A stretch of 64,000 bases of DNA from Mesocentrotus franciscanus (taxonomy: Eukaryota; Echinodermata; Echinoidea; Camarodonta; Strongylocentrotidae), in NCBI GenBank assembly GCA_037976565.1, contig CP137672.1, forward strand, positions 37,484,672 through 37,548,671. Direction: 5' to 3'. A program made the position numbers and the translations under genes. The notes under the pieces are model-generated. The model had not been told where the DNA came from. It did not search any database and was given only the letters and a program-made list of their open reading frames with translations. The number at the start of each line of letters is the position of its first letter. Within the stretch, counting starts at the first letter, position 1. This document shows, one piece after another, positions 45,258 to 57,500 of this stretch.

Positions 45258-46372
45258 TTGAAAGGCATTGTTTAACAATGTTTTCAGTTTACAAATCTGA
45301 GATGCATGGCCCTACGTGTTATCAGTGTCTATGATATGGTGTAATATTGAGGCCCAAAACAAATTGCGCTTCAAAATCATCATGAAGTGCTTCAAAATAG
45401 TAAAAATCTTTGAGTGACTGGTTTTACCATACCGTATTTGCCAGCGTAAAGGCCGTAGTAATTTCTGCATAGAAAATATGAAAAAGTCTGGGTGCGGCCA
45501 GTGCGCAACAACTAAAAATTCAGCGATCAAAACAGCACGTTTTCGTACATATGGGACTACAATGACTATACCACTATGGAACAGGACATTTCCACACAAC
45601 TTACAGACTATTTTATGTTGCATTGTTGACATGAAGACGAAAATAAACTTCATAAAACAACATCTACCGATAGATCTAAGTTCGTGCCAATGCATCGCTA
45701 AAAAGTAAAAGGGACCGTTACGGAGCTGCCGCGAAACGCAACTGCGCATCCAGCCGAAGTCGCACCAAGTCTATTTTCTTTGTACCCATGTAATGCAATT
45801 TCGCATTACACCGTACATTGTAGTAGGCGCAATTTCGCATTACACTGTACATTGTGCCTGCGATACAGTACTAGCTTCAAAATCAATGAAGATTTGCTAA
45901 TAAATACGATCATTTTTGAGGTAAACTTAGTTTTTTCCAGTAAATTTTATAAGAATATTGATGAATTTGGTATCAGTTTGTAGAAAAAAATGAGTGTTCT
46001 ACAAGAAAATTACGAATATTTTTTTTGGTCCGTTTTTTATTTATTAATTTTTATTTATTTATTTTTAAATTTTTTTAATGTCAAAGTTGGGGGTGCGGCC
46101 TATGTGGCGCTGCGGCCTTATCGCCGGCAAATACGGTACTCATTTTCCCCAATAGACTGTAGTGTTATAAAAGCTGTTCAAAACCGTTGGGAAAACGGTT
46201 TCTGAAATTTCAAATTCCAATCATAAATATGTTGATAATCAGACAGGCGATCGGCTTGTATTTTGTAAAAGTCATGGGATTCCTGACTGACCTAAAGGTT
46301 TATAATTATGATTGCAGCATGAGCTAAATCCAGGATTTTGTTTGGAATCTGAGGCAAAGATACCCAATCCCT
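45258..46372 (+). repeat. Host repeat R1, plus-strand copy interrupted by a 705-bp element
   Basis: R1 sequence occupies 45258-45431 and 46137-46372. Its two parts match the reverse complements of 13652-13840 and 10789-10985 respectively. Comparing the two loci defines R1 as roughly 400 bp and shows each copy was hit by a different element at a different position. No coding capacity is seen. Confidence 0.85.
45432..46136. mobile_element. TA-flanked element inserted in host repeat R1
   Basis: Ends CCGTATTTGCCAGCG and CGCCGGCAAATACGG, flanked by TA (45430-45431 and 46137-46138). The empty counterpart at 13.68 kb has a single TA, so the insertion and TA duplication are read directly from the comparison. 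Internally there is a 37-bp direct repeat (GCAATTTCGCATTACAC-GTACATTGT at about 45796 and 45830). ORFs of up to 145 aa have no recognisable domain. TA target suggests the Tc1/mariner group. Confidence 0.85.
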
Positions 46373-48213
46373 TTAAAGGTTTGGTAGTGCCATGGGAGGT
46401 ACCCTATAATCATATACAGCATTCTGTCAGTTTGTTGAGGCTATGCAAAGGGAAAGAGAATAAGTCTGTTCCCATGACCACCGTAGCCTAGGAGTGCCAA
46501 ATATATGCAGTGTTCTGTCTGGTGAGGCTCGGTAAAGGGAGAGAGCATACGTAATATGTTCCCAATGTCTCAATTTCAACACTGAAATCCTATGTTCAAA
46601 ATTACTTGTAAGTCCTAACATAGGGCTCCTTGCACAAAGACCTTACAAATTTCAATTTTAGAATAAGACCAAATAAAAAGTAAAAGCCCTGTTTGATTCC
46701 CTCATACATATTTTTCTTGATATACAATGTGCGCATAATTCTTGTAGACCATATATCATGTAGTGATATGTGATATGATAGAGACAGCATGCATAATGTG
46801 TGGGAAATATTATGTCTACAGCATTGTGACCTTACTCCATGAGACAGTGGGAATAGCACTTGCCATTTACCAAAGTATGATTGCAACCATGAGTGGTTAT
46901 GTAGGTGTGGTAATGCAAATGAGGCTGAGGCTGATACAAGAGACAGTACTGGATATATTCCAGACATACCATTCTATAAATAGGAATGACATACAGTATG
47001 ACATGGTTAGTTTGCTTTCTCTCATTTCATTTGTGTAGTTATTTTGAATGCTAGATCAGTCGTGCAAGGTATCAAATTCAAAACATGTCAGGCTGCCGAT
47101 GAAGGCCTGTTTCCTTCAGATCTTCCAGTCAAATTTATGGATATTACATCGAAACAGAAGATATATGAAAACATGAAATAATGAAATGGTGACTTCATTT
47201 TTTTCAGGAACACTAAACCCCCTCCCGGCTCCCGCGATCTATTCCCACCCTATAAGAAGCAGCACTTGTACAATTTTATATTTAAACAATTTATAGTTGC
47301 ACATATGAATCCCAGTTTGGTCTGGACAGATGGAATAAGGGCTATTCAAATACTGGCAAGCCAATGTTTGCCCAATGTTTCAGAAACTCCGGATATTTAG
47401 CTAAGTTCCACCACATTTATTGTTTTCTTCCTATTGGGGTCCAGAGCAGAATAATATGGGTCTTTGCATCAACTTCCTGTTCATATTATGACATTGGGTA
47501 GTCTGGGATGAAATATAAAGTAGTCAATTTGCAATTATACTTTGGCTAGCTGTGCAGATATATGAAGAAGATTTAGCAGTCAGAAAAAAAGGTCTATGAA
47601 TTTGTTTAATGAATGATTAGGCATATACATGTGTATTTGTATTTTGCAACCTCTTGTATTACAAAATTGCGGTAAATTATATTTATATTAATTATATTTA
47701 TTGTATTTGCTTATATAGGGCTAACACTTTATCAGAAGTCTCTAAGCGCTCTACAATAATGCAGCATATTATGGGGAGGGGTTCATGAAAATAGACTTTA
47801 TATTGAGCTAGTATATATTTTGCTTAGCCTTCAACACGTAGACATTACGTGAGCTAAATTTTTTAGCAAGGTTCCATTTTGTCTTGGTGCTTTGGGTGTA
47901 TGTATGATAACCTCTGTAATCCATACTCCTATCTTCAAGCAAGATTTAGTTACATTTATATTAATCCAGAAGCCCTTGGTATCTTGGATGTCTCACCTGG
48001 ATATCTTTACTCCCTAATGGGTTTTAAAAAGGGATGGCTCTTTATCCCAGGTGTCAGAAACTAGGCTTAAACATGGATGTATCACCTGTAATATATGAAA
48101 TACATCAAGATTATTTCTAGTTTTGTACTTATCTGTCAGGGCCCATTCAGATATGGCAGGTAAATCGTTAAATTGCTGTACGTACCAAAATGAAATGAGA
48201 TAAGCATACCCCC
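46373..48213. other. Non-coding with a SINE-like fragment
   Basis: At about 47710-47765 the phrase TTATATAGGGCTAACAC... AAGCGCTCTACAATAATGCA resembles the TATATAGCGC/AAAGCGCTTTACAG block in the SINE at 9.6 kb, so it may be a fragment of a related repeat. No exon recognised. Confidence 0.4.
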
Positions 48214-48690
48214 TGTCCACACACAACATTTTCCGTGATTAGTTATACCGTTTCGCGATAGTTATATGATGAAATTGTGTGTGACGCTTACTAACGATAC
48301 GTCGATAATGAAACGTCATAACGAAACGCAGGTTTGGGCATCGTTTGAACTAGAACTCAATAACTAATCATGCCTAATCACGCTTAATCACGGAAATTTT
48401 GTGTGTGGACGGAACTAGTCTAACTGGGCGGGGCTTAATGTCGAATCGCTCGCGAAAGGAGACCTGACCTCTCATTTCCGCTTCCATTTCATGACCGCAG
48501 TAGCAAACTGCACACCTATACGACATTTCGTTGTAGAGTTTTGGGATTACTTTCTTGTGTGTGTGGACACGCTGGAATTTATACGATGATTCTTTATATT
48601 GTGTGTGGACACGCTGGAATTTATACGATGATTCTTTATACGACGTATCGTTATAGAGTTTCGGGATAAATTGTTTTGTGTGTGGACACG
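48214..48690. mobile_element. Foldback/MITE cluster with TGTCCACACACAA ends
   Basis: TGTCCACACACAACATTTTC at 48214 pairs with its inverse GAAATTTTGTGTGTGGAC ending at 48410. Further copies of the inverse end GTGTGTGGACACGCTGGAAT occur at about 48560 and 48601 (a 43-bp tandem duplication running to TTCTTTATA) and a last GTGTGTGGACACGCTG at about 48679. The simplest reading is one element with a duplicated end; two adjacent elements are also possible. Confidence 0.7.
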
Positions 48691-48830
48691 CTGATAGTGT
48701 GCATCACTTGTATCCTCAGGAGCCATTATTGTCCAGCACTTTCTTCCACTTTTTTTTAAAACCATCAAAACATTGCTTGAGTTTTGACTGTGATTTTCAA
48801 AAATTCTGTTTAGTTTATCGTGTCATGGCT

Positions 48831-48860
48831 GAACATGTCTGAACATGTCTGAACATGTTT
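48831..48860. promoter_or_regulatory. Three contiguous p53-family decamers (candidate response element)
   Basis: GAACATGTCT, GAACATGTCT and GAACATGTTT follow one another without spacing. Each fits RRRCWWGYYY exactly, the half-site of p53/p63/p73 proteins; two adjacent half-sites suffice for binding in known targets. It lies between two MITEs, with no recognised gene nearby. It may instead be a chance 10-bp microsatellite. Confidence 0.45.
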
Positions 48861-48900
48861 GAAAGATTGAATACCAGGGTAATTAAAAATGACAATAGTA

Positions 48901-49238
48901 AGGCCATTAACAAAAAAAACATGTTTAGCGTCCTGCCGTTTTCAAAAATAGGAAGCAGGAGGCCCTTTTTTTTTTCTTCAAAATGGCCACTTGGTCCATT
49001 TTCCCTGACACAGTCAGTCGGGCTATGTTTCAAGATGGCTGCCAGCATTTTTTTTTTTTTTAAATTCAGTAAAAGACCATTTTAGCAGTAGGGTCCTATG
49101 TTTTTCATGTTCTTTCATTTATTTTATTTTTTTTTAAATGGAAAAAAAGTTTGGAAGAAAAAAGAAGAAAAAAAGCAGGCGCCCCCCCCAAAAGGAAGCG
49201 GGCGGGGACGCTAAACATGAACTTTTTAAAAATGGCCT
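48901..49238. mobile_element. Short inverted-repeat element, AGGCCATTA family
   Basis: The left end AGGCCATTAACAAAAAA is followed by CATGTTTAGCGTCC; the right end is the inverse, GGACGCTAAACATG then TTTTTAAAAATGGCCT. Flanks are AATAGTA (left) and AATAGCA (right), a possible 7-bp duplication with one change. The inside is rich in A and T runs and has C8 at about 49182-49189. Confidence 0.75.
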
Positions 49239-52200
49239 AATAGCAATATTTATTTTTCTAAGCGCTACACTGTTATCAGTCAGGTGCTATTAAATTTGAT
49301 TTTGTTTGGCAGTAAGAATTAGATACCCTTATACATTTTTCATGTTAAATGTACATCAGTAAATGACTTTATTTCAAATCTGTTATGGGTGAACATCATT
49401 CACTATTGAATTGATGCCTAAAACATAAGTTGACCTGAAAACCAAGATTACACTAAGATTTCATTTGAATTCCTCTACCACAATTCTCTAGGCTTCCCAT
49501 TGTACCTGGAAGATCTAATGCTGATAATAGAAGATTGATGTGGTAAAATTCCCAGGTCATAAAACAGTGGATAAATACTGGAAAACAATGAAGATAATGA
49601 ACTGACTTTCTTCAGATAGCCCAGACATTGCAAAGATGTCAGAGTTAGAAATGATTGCGGTGGAGAGCAAGGCTGGATTTACATCACATAAATTCTTCGT
49701 GAATATTCATATCTGACCAACTGACCACTCACGCTCCTGTACTCACTTCGGCTTCGCGCCTTGCCACCATCAGCTATCCAAAATGGCGCGGGCAGCAAGC
49801 ATGGCTGGGTTACTAAGCATTGAGGGAATGGTCAAGCAATGAGACTGACCAGGCAAACTGTCCATTCTACTTGGGCTGGCTAGACAAGACAAGGCTACAC
49901 AGGGTCAGACTAGCTTTTCAAACCAGACATGCTGTGTATGCATGCATGAATGTAACATGTACTATTGAATGCGTGTGTGTGAAAAATACACATACAATGC
50001 ATTGTTATGTAACATTCACACCACATAATGCATTTCATGTTCCCTTAGAACTCTTAAGTCTGTACACATATTGCGTGGCAAGTATTTTCAGAACCAGGAA
50101 GATAGGTAGAACTGTACAGGCGAGGGCGGACGTATCTCCTGATATCACCACCCCAACCCAACGGTTGCTTTCGCGCCATTACCAATTATGCAGCTAGGCA
50201 GTACTATAATAAAGCACAGTGAGGATATGGGACAAATTTGGACTGAATGGTGCGCTATGGGAGCTAGGACATGGCTGAAATGAAGGGGCTTGGTCACAAA
50301 TATTGAGGAAATGAGTTGGTTAACTTGTTTGTACAGGAGTTTTGCTTGCTTCTGATCGGAAGAATGCTTAGATGTGTGATTTACAGCAGAAATAGGCTGT
50401 AGCATGTTGAGCTTTGGGGAGATTTACTTGTACACCGTCTTCTGGTGACTCGATTCAAGCAGGTAAATCTAGTTACTGATTTTTGTATTTTGAAGTAATG
50501 TATTGACCATTGAATTAAAATATCTTGCATTTGCACTTAGAGTTGATGATCATCAATATATCACACCTATCATTCATTTGAAAGAAGTACAGTGTTGTCA
50601 TTCAATTGTTATTTCTAGAATGGTTTCATAGGTTTGGTTTGGTGTGTTTGAGAATGAAACATAGTAATTTAAATGTTTGTGAACTTTTTAAATGATTTGA
50701 CTGGGAGTGCATCTGTGAAAAGATGGTTAGCCTTTATTTCTTGCTGCCTATTTCTTACTTTCACAATAATTAAAAATTACTATGTGATGCACAATTCTTG
50801 TAAGCTTGTAAGTTGCAACATACATTTGTTTTCAAGAAAGTAATTTGACTTGCAATTGGATGTACCAATGCGGTATATTATGTCGTCCTTCTGATTGTCT
50901 GTTGCAAACCTTATTTCATTAATTTTTTAGCCAATATGCATTTGACTTGGTGCTCTGCTTCACCACAAATTACTGTCAAAAGAAAATTACAATATTTGTG
51001 TTGGAAGTTGGAACAATCAATTTTTCAGAGGCAGATGTGCATTATTCACTTGCATGCACTCTTTTGGATTACCACACCCCACCTGAGAGAAAACATGTCA
51101 CAAATGTGAAGTCTTACATTGACAGCAAGGTCTCTCTGCATGACATGGATAGAGGCAATGGACAAGATAACAAGTTTTTAGAAACTAGATCACCATACCC
51201 TTGTACATGTCATTGAGCATTTCAGGAGAGATAAAATGATTGAGAAACATCCTTGCATTCAATGCTTTAGATTTTGAGTTTAATTTTGTTTGATTTATGT
51301 CCCCCCATTCCATTCCTCTTGTTGTTTCTCTTGTTCCTTCTCTCCTTTATGTTTCTAAAATGGTACATCAACAGCCTTGCATTCAATGCTACAGATTTCT
51401 GGTTTAATTGCGTTCAATTTATCCCCTCATTTCATGTCCCCTCATTTTCTTGTTTCTCTCCTTCTCTTCTATTCCATCTCTCTTGGTCCTTCTCTTCTCT
51501 TGATCCTTCTACCCTTCTCTTGTTCCTTCTCTCCTTCTCCTGTACTCTCCTTCTCCTGTCCTCTCCTTCTCCTGTCCTCTTTTGTTCCTTCTCTTTTCTT
51601 CTTCTTCTCTCCTTGTGTTCATTATATCCTTCTTGTGTTCCTTCTCTTTTTCCTTTTCTCCTTCTCTTGTTTCTTTGCTCCTTTTTTGTCCTTTTCCTTT
51701 TCTGGTAGTGGGGAAGAGGTGGCATTTGAGTCTGTGGCTTAATAGTTGAAATATGAAGACGGTTTGCCAGTTGTTGATCTTTTGAGTGTCGGGATGTGAT
51801 CTTTAATTCCTTCATAATCCAGATGTTGTTTGTAAAAAAGGATCAATCACCCCTTCCCCACTAAAAGTATATCATTCAGAGACATGTAACCATCCTCCAA
51901 GAAGAATTATTGGAATTAGAATAATTTGTGAATTTATACCTTTAGAATCTTTTTAACTGTATGACAATTTGCAGTCCTTCTCTCTCTTCCCTTCTTCCTC
52001 CCTCTCTGACTTAACCAATATCCCCCCCCCCCCTCTCTCTCTTAAAAAAAGCTCTTTCTTTCTTGACCCTGTTCATTCTGATTTTCTGATAGAGGAGTAC
52101 TTTCATTTCAGGAACTCAAATTCCCCACTGTGTTTTATCATTAAGAGGAAATGAAATTACTATGATTAGTTTGATTGATAATTGGTTGAAATCTCTTCAT

Positions 52201-53420
52201 ACTTCATCTTTGCATCATATGAAAATAATTAATGGAACAAGGGAGATTGAATAAAGTAGATATGTAATGGTAAGAGTAAATTATTTCATCCAGTGGCTAT
52301 GTAGCCATTGAAAAAAATTCTTGCATTTAGCACCTTCACCACCATAAATTCTCTAAAAGGGTTAGCCTAGAATTGGGTTGTAATGAGGTTAATATGACAC
52401 ATACAATATTCATATATCTAATGTTAGTGGTCATGATCTGTGCTCTAATTTTTCCGAGCAGTTGTTTCATTTCTTGCTTGTGACTCACAGAGAAAATCCA
52501 GGTTAGTATTGATGAATAATTAATCGGGAAGAATGTTTTGCCCCCTTTTTCTTTCCTTCTACATGTAGCACCTATTTCCTCATGCCTTTTCTTTAAGCAA
52601 ACAGTCTGTAAACCCAGTTAAAACGAGGTCTCGTCTCTCAAACTGCTACTTAGTTTCCACCCCCCCCCTCCTTTCGTCGCTGTTCTCAACTGGTCATGTA
52701 TAGATTTTAGTGAGAGGGGGTTGTTAGCAACCTGTAGGCCCCCCTCTTTCTCTCCTATTGTGTCTGCGTTGGATAAGCCTCCTCATTTCCATACAACATA
52801 AATGTGAGCCAGGGACGTCTCCCCAGACTGTGTTATTGACTGTGTCTGGCTCTTGAAGGACATCTAGGTTTTATCCTCATTTGCATGATAATAGGTAATA
52901 CATAATCTGGGGGTACACTAGGCGACAACACCTTCTAGAGGGGGCAGTGCTACTTTGTTAGCCATAGCAGATGTACATGGTGACAAGGAAGGTGATCTGG
53001 TGGTTTTGGGTGTAAATTAATCAAATTAAAATGGAAAATAGGAAATTTCTTGCATCATTTGCAGCAAAATTGCCAGTTGAAATGGTTTTATGTTTGCGAT
53101 GGTTTTATGTTTGCATACATATTGAATACATGCACAAATTGCACATCATACATCTTGGGTTTATTGATTAGAAATCTGAATGCTAGATTATTTATCTGAG
53201 GCAAATATCACTCATTCATTTTTAATTCATGTGTCACTTGTCTACATATATCTTGGAGGCACACAATTCAATTGTAGTTCTTACTCCATTTCTTTCTTTT
53301 CTATCTCTCCTGTCTTCTAACTATTTCTTTTCTCTTCTACAGTATCCTCCTCACCATCTATCTTGATGTGATCTAGTGACTATATACCTTCAAGTTTGGT
53401 TGTTTTGCATTGTTAATAAT
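49239..53420. other. Gene-poor stretch with pyrimidine-rich tract
   Basis: A CT-rich tract (TCTCCTTCTCCTGT-type phrases) covers about 51420-51690 and produces long low-complexity ORFs on both strands, which I reject. (C)n occurs at 52022-52032 and 52658-52668. The octamer-type word CTCATTTGCAT is at 52876-52886. AAAATGGCGCGGGC at about 49780-49793 is promoter-like but lacks an ORF after it. No exon recognised. Confidence 0.4.
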
Positions 53421-54542
53421 TGTATCCCCCGGCAGTATGCCGGTGGGGTACTTTGGATTCAGCAGCGTTAGGCCGCCGCCACCGCCGCGTCCGCCGCTGC
53501 GTCATATTCTTGTGTGCGCTCTAACTGCCACATTCCTTGACGGATTTTTTTCAAATTTTGTATCGAGGTGTATCCTGGTATAATCTACACACCTATAACT
53601 TTTGGTGATGCTGCCCTCAGTGTTCCGTCTTCTATTAGGGTACAAGGCCATATTTTTGTGGACGGTTTGTGTGCGCTCTATAGGCCACATTTCTCAAGGG
53701 ATTTTGTTCAAATTTTGAACGAAGGTGTATCTTGGTATAATCTAAAAGCCTATAGATTTTGGTGATGCTGCCTCTAGGCTCTAGTGTTCCGTCTGTTATA
53801 GGGTCAAAGGTCATATTTTGATGTCTTATGTGCACTCTAGTGTGTGGTCTAACTACATCATTTCTTAACAGATTTCTTTCAAATTGAGTATGGAAGTGTA
53901 TGTTGGTAAAAATCTACGCACCTATAGTTTTTGGTGATGCTGCCACGAGTGTCCCGTGTTTTATAGGGTCAAAGGTCATATTTTGGTGGGTGTCTAGTGT
54001 GCGCTCTGCAGGTCATATTTCATGACGGATTTCTTTCAAATTTTGAAAGGAGATGTATCTTGGTACAATCTACACATCTACACTTTTGGGCGATGCTGCC
54101 CTCATTGCCCGTCTTTTATATAGTCAAAGGTCATATGTCTTTTATGCGCTCTAACTGCCACATTTCTTGACAGATTTCTTTCAAATGCTGTATGGAGGTG
54201 TGTCTTAGTACAATGTACACATCTTTAGTGTTTGGTGATGCTGTCACCTGTGTTCTGTCTGTTATAGGGTCAAAGGTCGTATTTTGGTGGCTGTCTTTTG
54301 TGCGCTCTAACTGCCACATTTCTAAAATGATTTCCTTCAAATTTTCTACAGAGATGCATTATACTCTAATCTACACACGTATTGGTTTGGTGATGCTGCT
54401 CCTATCCTAGTCTTGACAATAGTCCGAGCCACTAGTGGCGATCTCTACATCATCCTTTTGTTTCAGGGAGGGGAGAGGGGATCTTTGTCCCTCCTTCGAA
54501 CATTAGGATGACACAAAATCGCTGCCACTGCCAGGGGATACA
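53421..54542. repeat. Tandem array of about six 157-bp units within inverted ends
   Basis: The word TGTGCGCTCT recurs at about 53512, 53668, 53825, 53996, 54143 and 54299, each followed by a CCACATTTCTTGACGG-like phrase, TTCAAATTTTG, GGTGTATCTTGG, ATCTACACACCTAT, GGTGATGCTG and AGGGTCAAAGGTCATATTTT. TGTATCCCC opens the block and GGGGATACA closes it, so it may be one non-autonomous transposon; no target duplication is seen. A GCCGCCGCC stretch precedes the first unit. Minus-strand ORFs read through the units but are artefacts of the repeat. Confidence 0.82.
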
Positions 54543-57500
54543 TTCGCATTGCGCGGCAATACAGATTGCGATATTTCTAGTTGAAAATGACTTTTCATTA
54601 TAACATCCTAATATATTAGATAATTCCCATTGATCTGAGTTCCTTTTTGTGCATCCTTTGATGTGCTACAGAACAATGGCAACTGTCTGTTAGCTGAGTG
54701 ACATATATGTAGGGACAATTGAAATAGAAAGGCCTTTGTGTACATGACTATCTAGATTTCAATAGGAGTCTCCACTAACCTCTCTCAGGCCATTCACACC
54801 TGATAAAACAAAACTCATTTGCATATAACTGATGGGAGTGTTTGCTCTAGGAAGCTCTTGAGCTGTCTGGTCAATCAAGCTATAGTCAAGCAGTCCATAT
54901 AACTGTAACCCCTTTGTGGAGCATTGAAGCAAGGAAGTGACTGGACATTTTGTGAAGTATGTCTAGGATCAAGACCTGCTTCATGTTGCCATTTTAGAAT
55001 AGAAATGAAACTGAAATAAAGGCTTGACTAAAAAAGGCCATGCTTGTACGTACATGGTTATAAATTTTGAAATGGCCTACCAATCAGCATATCACATTAG
55101 ATTTTAAGGAGGAAAATGGGATTTTTGTTTTTCTTTATGTGCACTTTTGCAGGGCTATTAATATTTTCCTGGTCCTTTCTACATTTTATGCATGAAAAAA
55201 AGATTATTCACAAGAGCCCTTTTCAAATTTCTAGTGAAAATGTAGGATTTCCTCTTTTACAATTAAAAAAAAAATCCTATTAGAGCTCTTGTGAGCTTTC
55301 TAGAGCAGAGTTATCTCTGCTTTCACGTACTCCCACCCCTCCCCCCACCCCCTCCCCCCTTCCCCGCCAACATTCAGTTTGTAACTTGATATATAGCCTC
55401 ATCTTTAGACTGTATGAAAACAAATTAGACTGCCTTGAAAGGGGGATCAATTGGAACTGATATTGAGCTTGAGTTGAGAGGGTTCTGTCTGGTGCATAGA
55501 CTAGCCTATGACCTGATGAGGACAAGTGTGTTTGGGCTGGGGGATAATTTGATTCCTTCTGCTCCAAATCAGATGACCTGAGCCACATGGGAACCCCTTA
55601 AGCCATGTCCACTACTTGATAAGGACAGAGAGGCCAGAGGGTCAGATAAAGGTCTATGTTTATAGAGGGAGGTAGAGTAGCTACATGTAGGCATATTCTT
55701 TAGGTCATAGTTACTCAAGTTATATCCACAGTTATAGAGATTATTTTCTTAGATTCTATTTGCATGTTCATGTCATTGGATTATTGAGGAGATGACAATT
55801 AGCTTTAGCATTATCATCTTGAAATGTACTTTGTGATAATCATGGAAATATTGAATAAAATTATTTTGACTGTTTTGCAAACTTATTTTGCAAGTCATGC
55901 TGTGAGAATGGTGTGAATAATCAAATCATTCTAGTTGAATATACTTCACTTTCTGTCCCGCAAGCTATTCTTAAAATATTTTATGTGGTTTATTAAATTT
56001 TCTAACCTACCTACATGCATATTTGACTTCCAATCCATACATGTAACCAAATCATTAGACTTTCTGGATTGCAGTAATATTTTGTTCTAACATTGACAAC
56101 TAATCCTTTGTTGTAGGAAAAGAAATCGCCTAGACAGATCCATCTCCTTGTCAGAAGGCCCTTTAATTTATTTGACTACCTAACATTATTTATATAGATT
56201 TTCAAGTTCAATGCCTCCTGAGTCATTTGTTTTTAACCTTCAAATTCGTAGAATAATCTCCCTAGTAGGATGGCACAGCCAAAGTGAACAAAGAGACCTG
56301 TGGCTGCCCCACTTCACAATATTTCATCGGGGCATAGGCAGTGTCTTCAGAAGCTGTTTATAATATCCTAACCTTACTGCAACATTAGGCTTGTACAGTG
56401 GGTCACTGACTGGCATTTCTCAGAATTCCGGAGATCAAGCTCAGTAAAAGGTTTCTGCACAGACCTGCTTTATGGCATTTGCACCAAACCACACTGTGAT
56501 GTCATCAGCCTCATGCTGTATACTTTGAGGCAAAACAAGTGTTTGATTCGAGAGTGAGGCTGCATACAATCAATATTGGGTCAGGGCATAAAGTGGAGAT
56601 TGGGGTGAAGATGTAAACTCTTTGTATTGAATATTTCTTTGTTTATGTGACTTCTGTCATGCCTCATCATCTTGGTTATCATTATCACCATCATAATCGT
56701 TATCATATCGCCGTCATACTCATCATCATCATCATTATCAAAGTTGTGCATAATCTCGAGAGCCAGGCTGTGGCATTTTTGTGGGACCTGCTACTATGCT
56801 ACACTAAATTGATAACAAATTCCCTTCTAACAGGCAAACTGAGATTTTTGCAGTCCTAGGTTATAGTTTTAGAGGGGCTTATAAGTACATACCAAAGCAT
56901 ATATGTTAGTAGGTCCTACACTTTTTAAGCTGGAGGGCACATGTTTCTGTGTCTGATCTTCTATTTTTAGGGGGTGAGTTGATTAATTCAAATTTGAGTT
57001 AATTTATTTCCTTGTCTGTGTCACTGCATGCAACACATCAACCTGAAATTCTCCATGGGATTGTGGCTCAGACTAGACATAAAATAAAAGTGATTTGCTT
57101 CCATACAGGGAGAATAAATCCAAACAAGGGCCTTTACCAAGGGTGAAAAGTTGAGATTTACACAACCTACATGCTGCTGCTTTCATTTGGTATGTCAGGC
57201 TTTCAACTCTGAGGTTGGCTCATTCTGCAGAGCTGCGGTTTAGACAATCATTCCAAGAAAAGATTTACAATTAAACTTTTTGAATCTCTCCCGTGAACTA
57301 TACCACAATAACAATGCCATAATATGTCTTGACATGTTAATCTAAGTCATGCAAAAGAGAAACATATTAAAGTGAGAAAGAAATTTACTTCCTTTGACTT
57401 TCTTTGTCTGGAAAAGAACTGTCAAGATGTTGGACATGGTTCATGCTTTATGCATGTCATTTTAATGAATTTGATTTTTTTTTAAATTTGAATCGACGCC

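Noticed and set aside
51274..51815. Long ORFs (121-144 aa) on both strands
   Set aside because: They are low-complexity translations of a CT-rich tract, Ser/Leu/Phe-rich on one strand and Lys/Arg/Glu-rich on the other.
53502..54340. Several minus-strand ORFs with repeated ERTQ/HKN-like segments
   Set aside because: The apparent protein repeats simply follow the 157-bp DNA repeats and are broken by stops in each unit.
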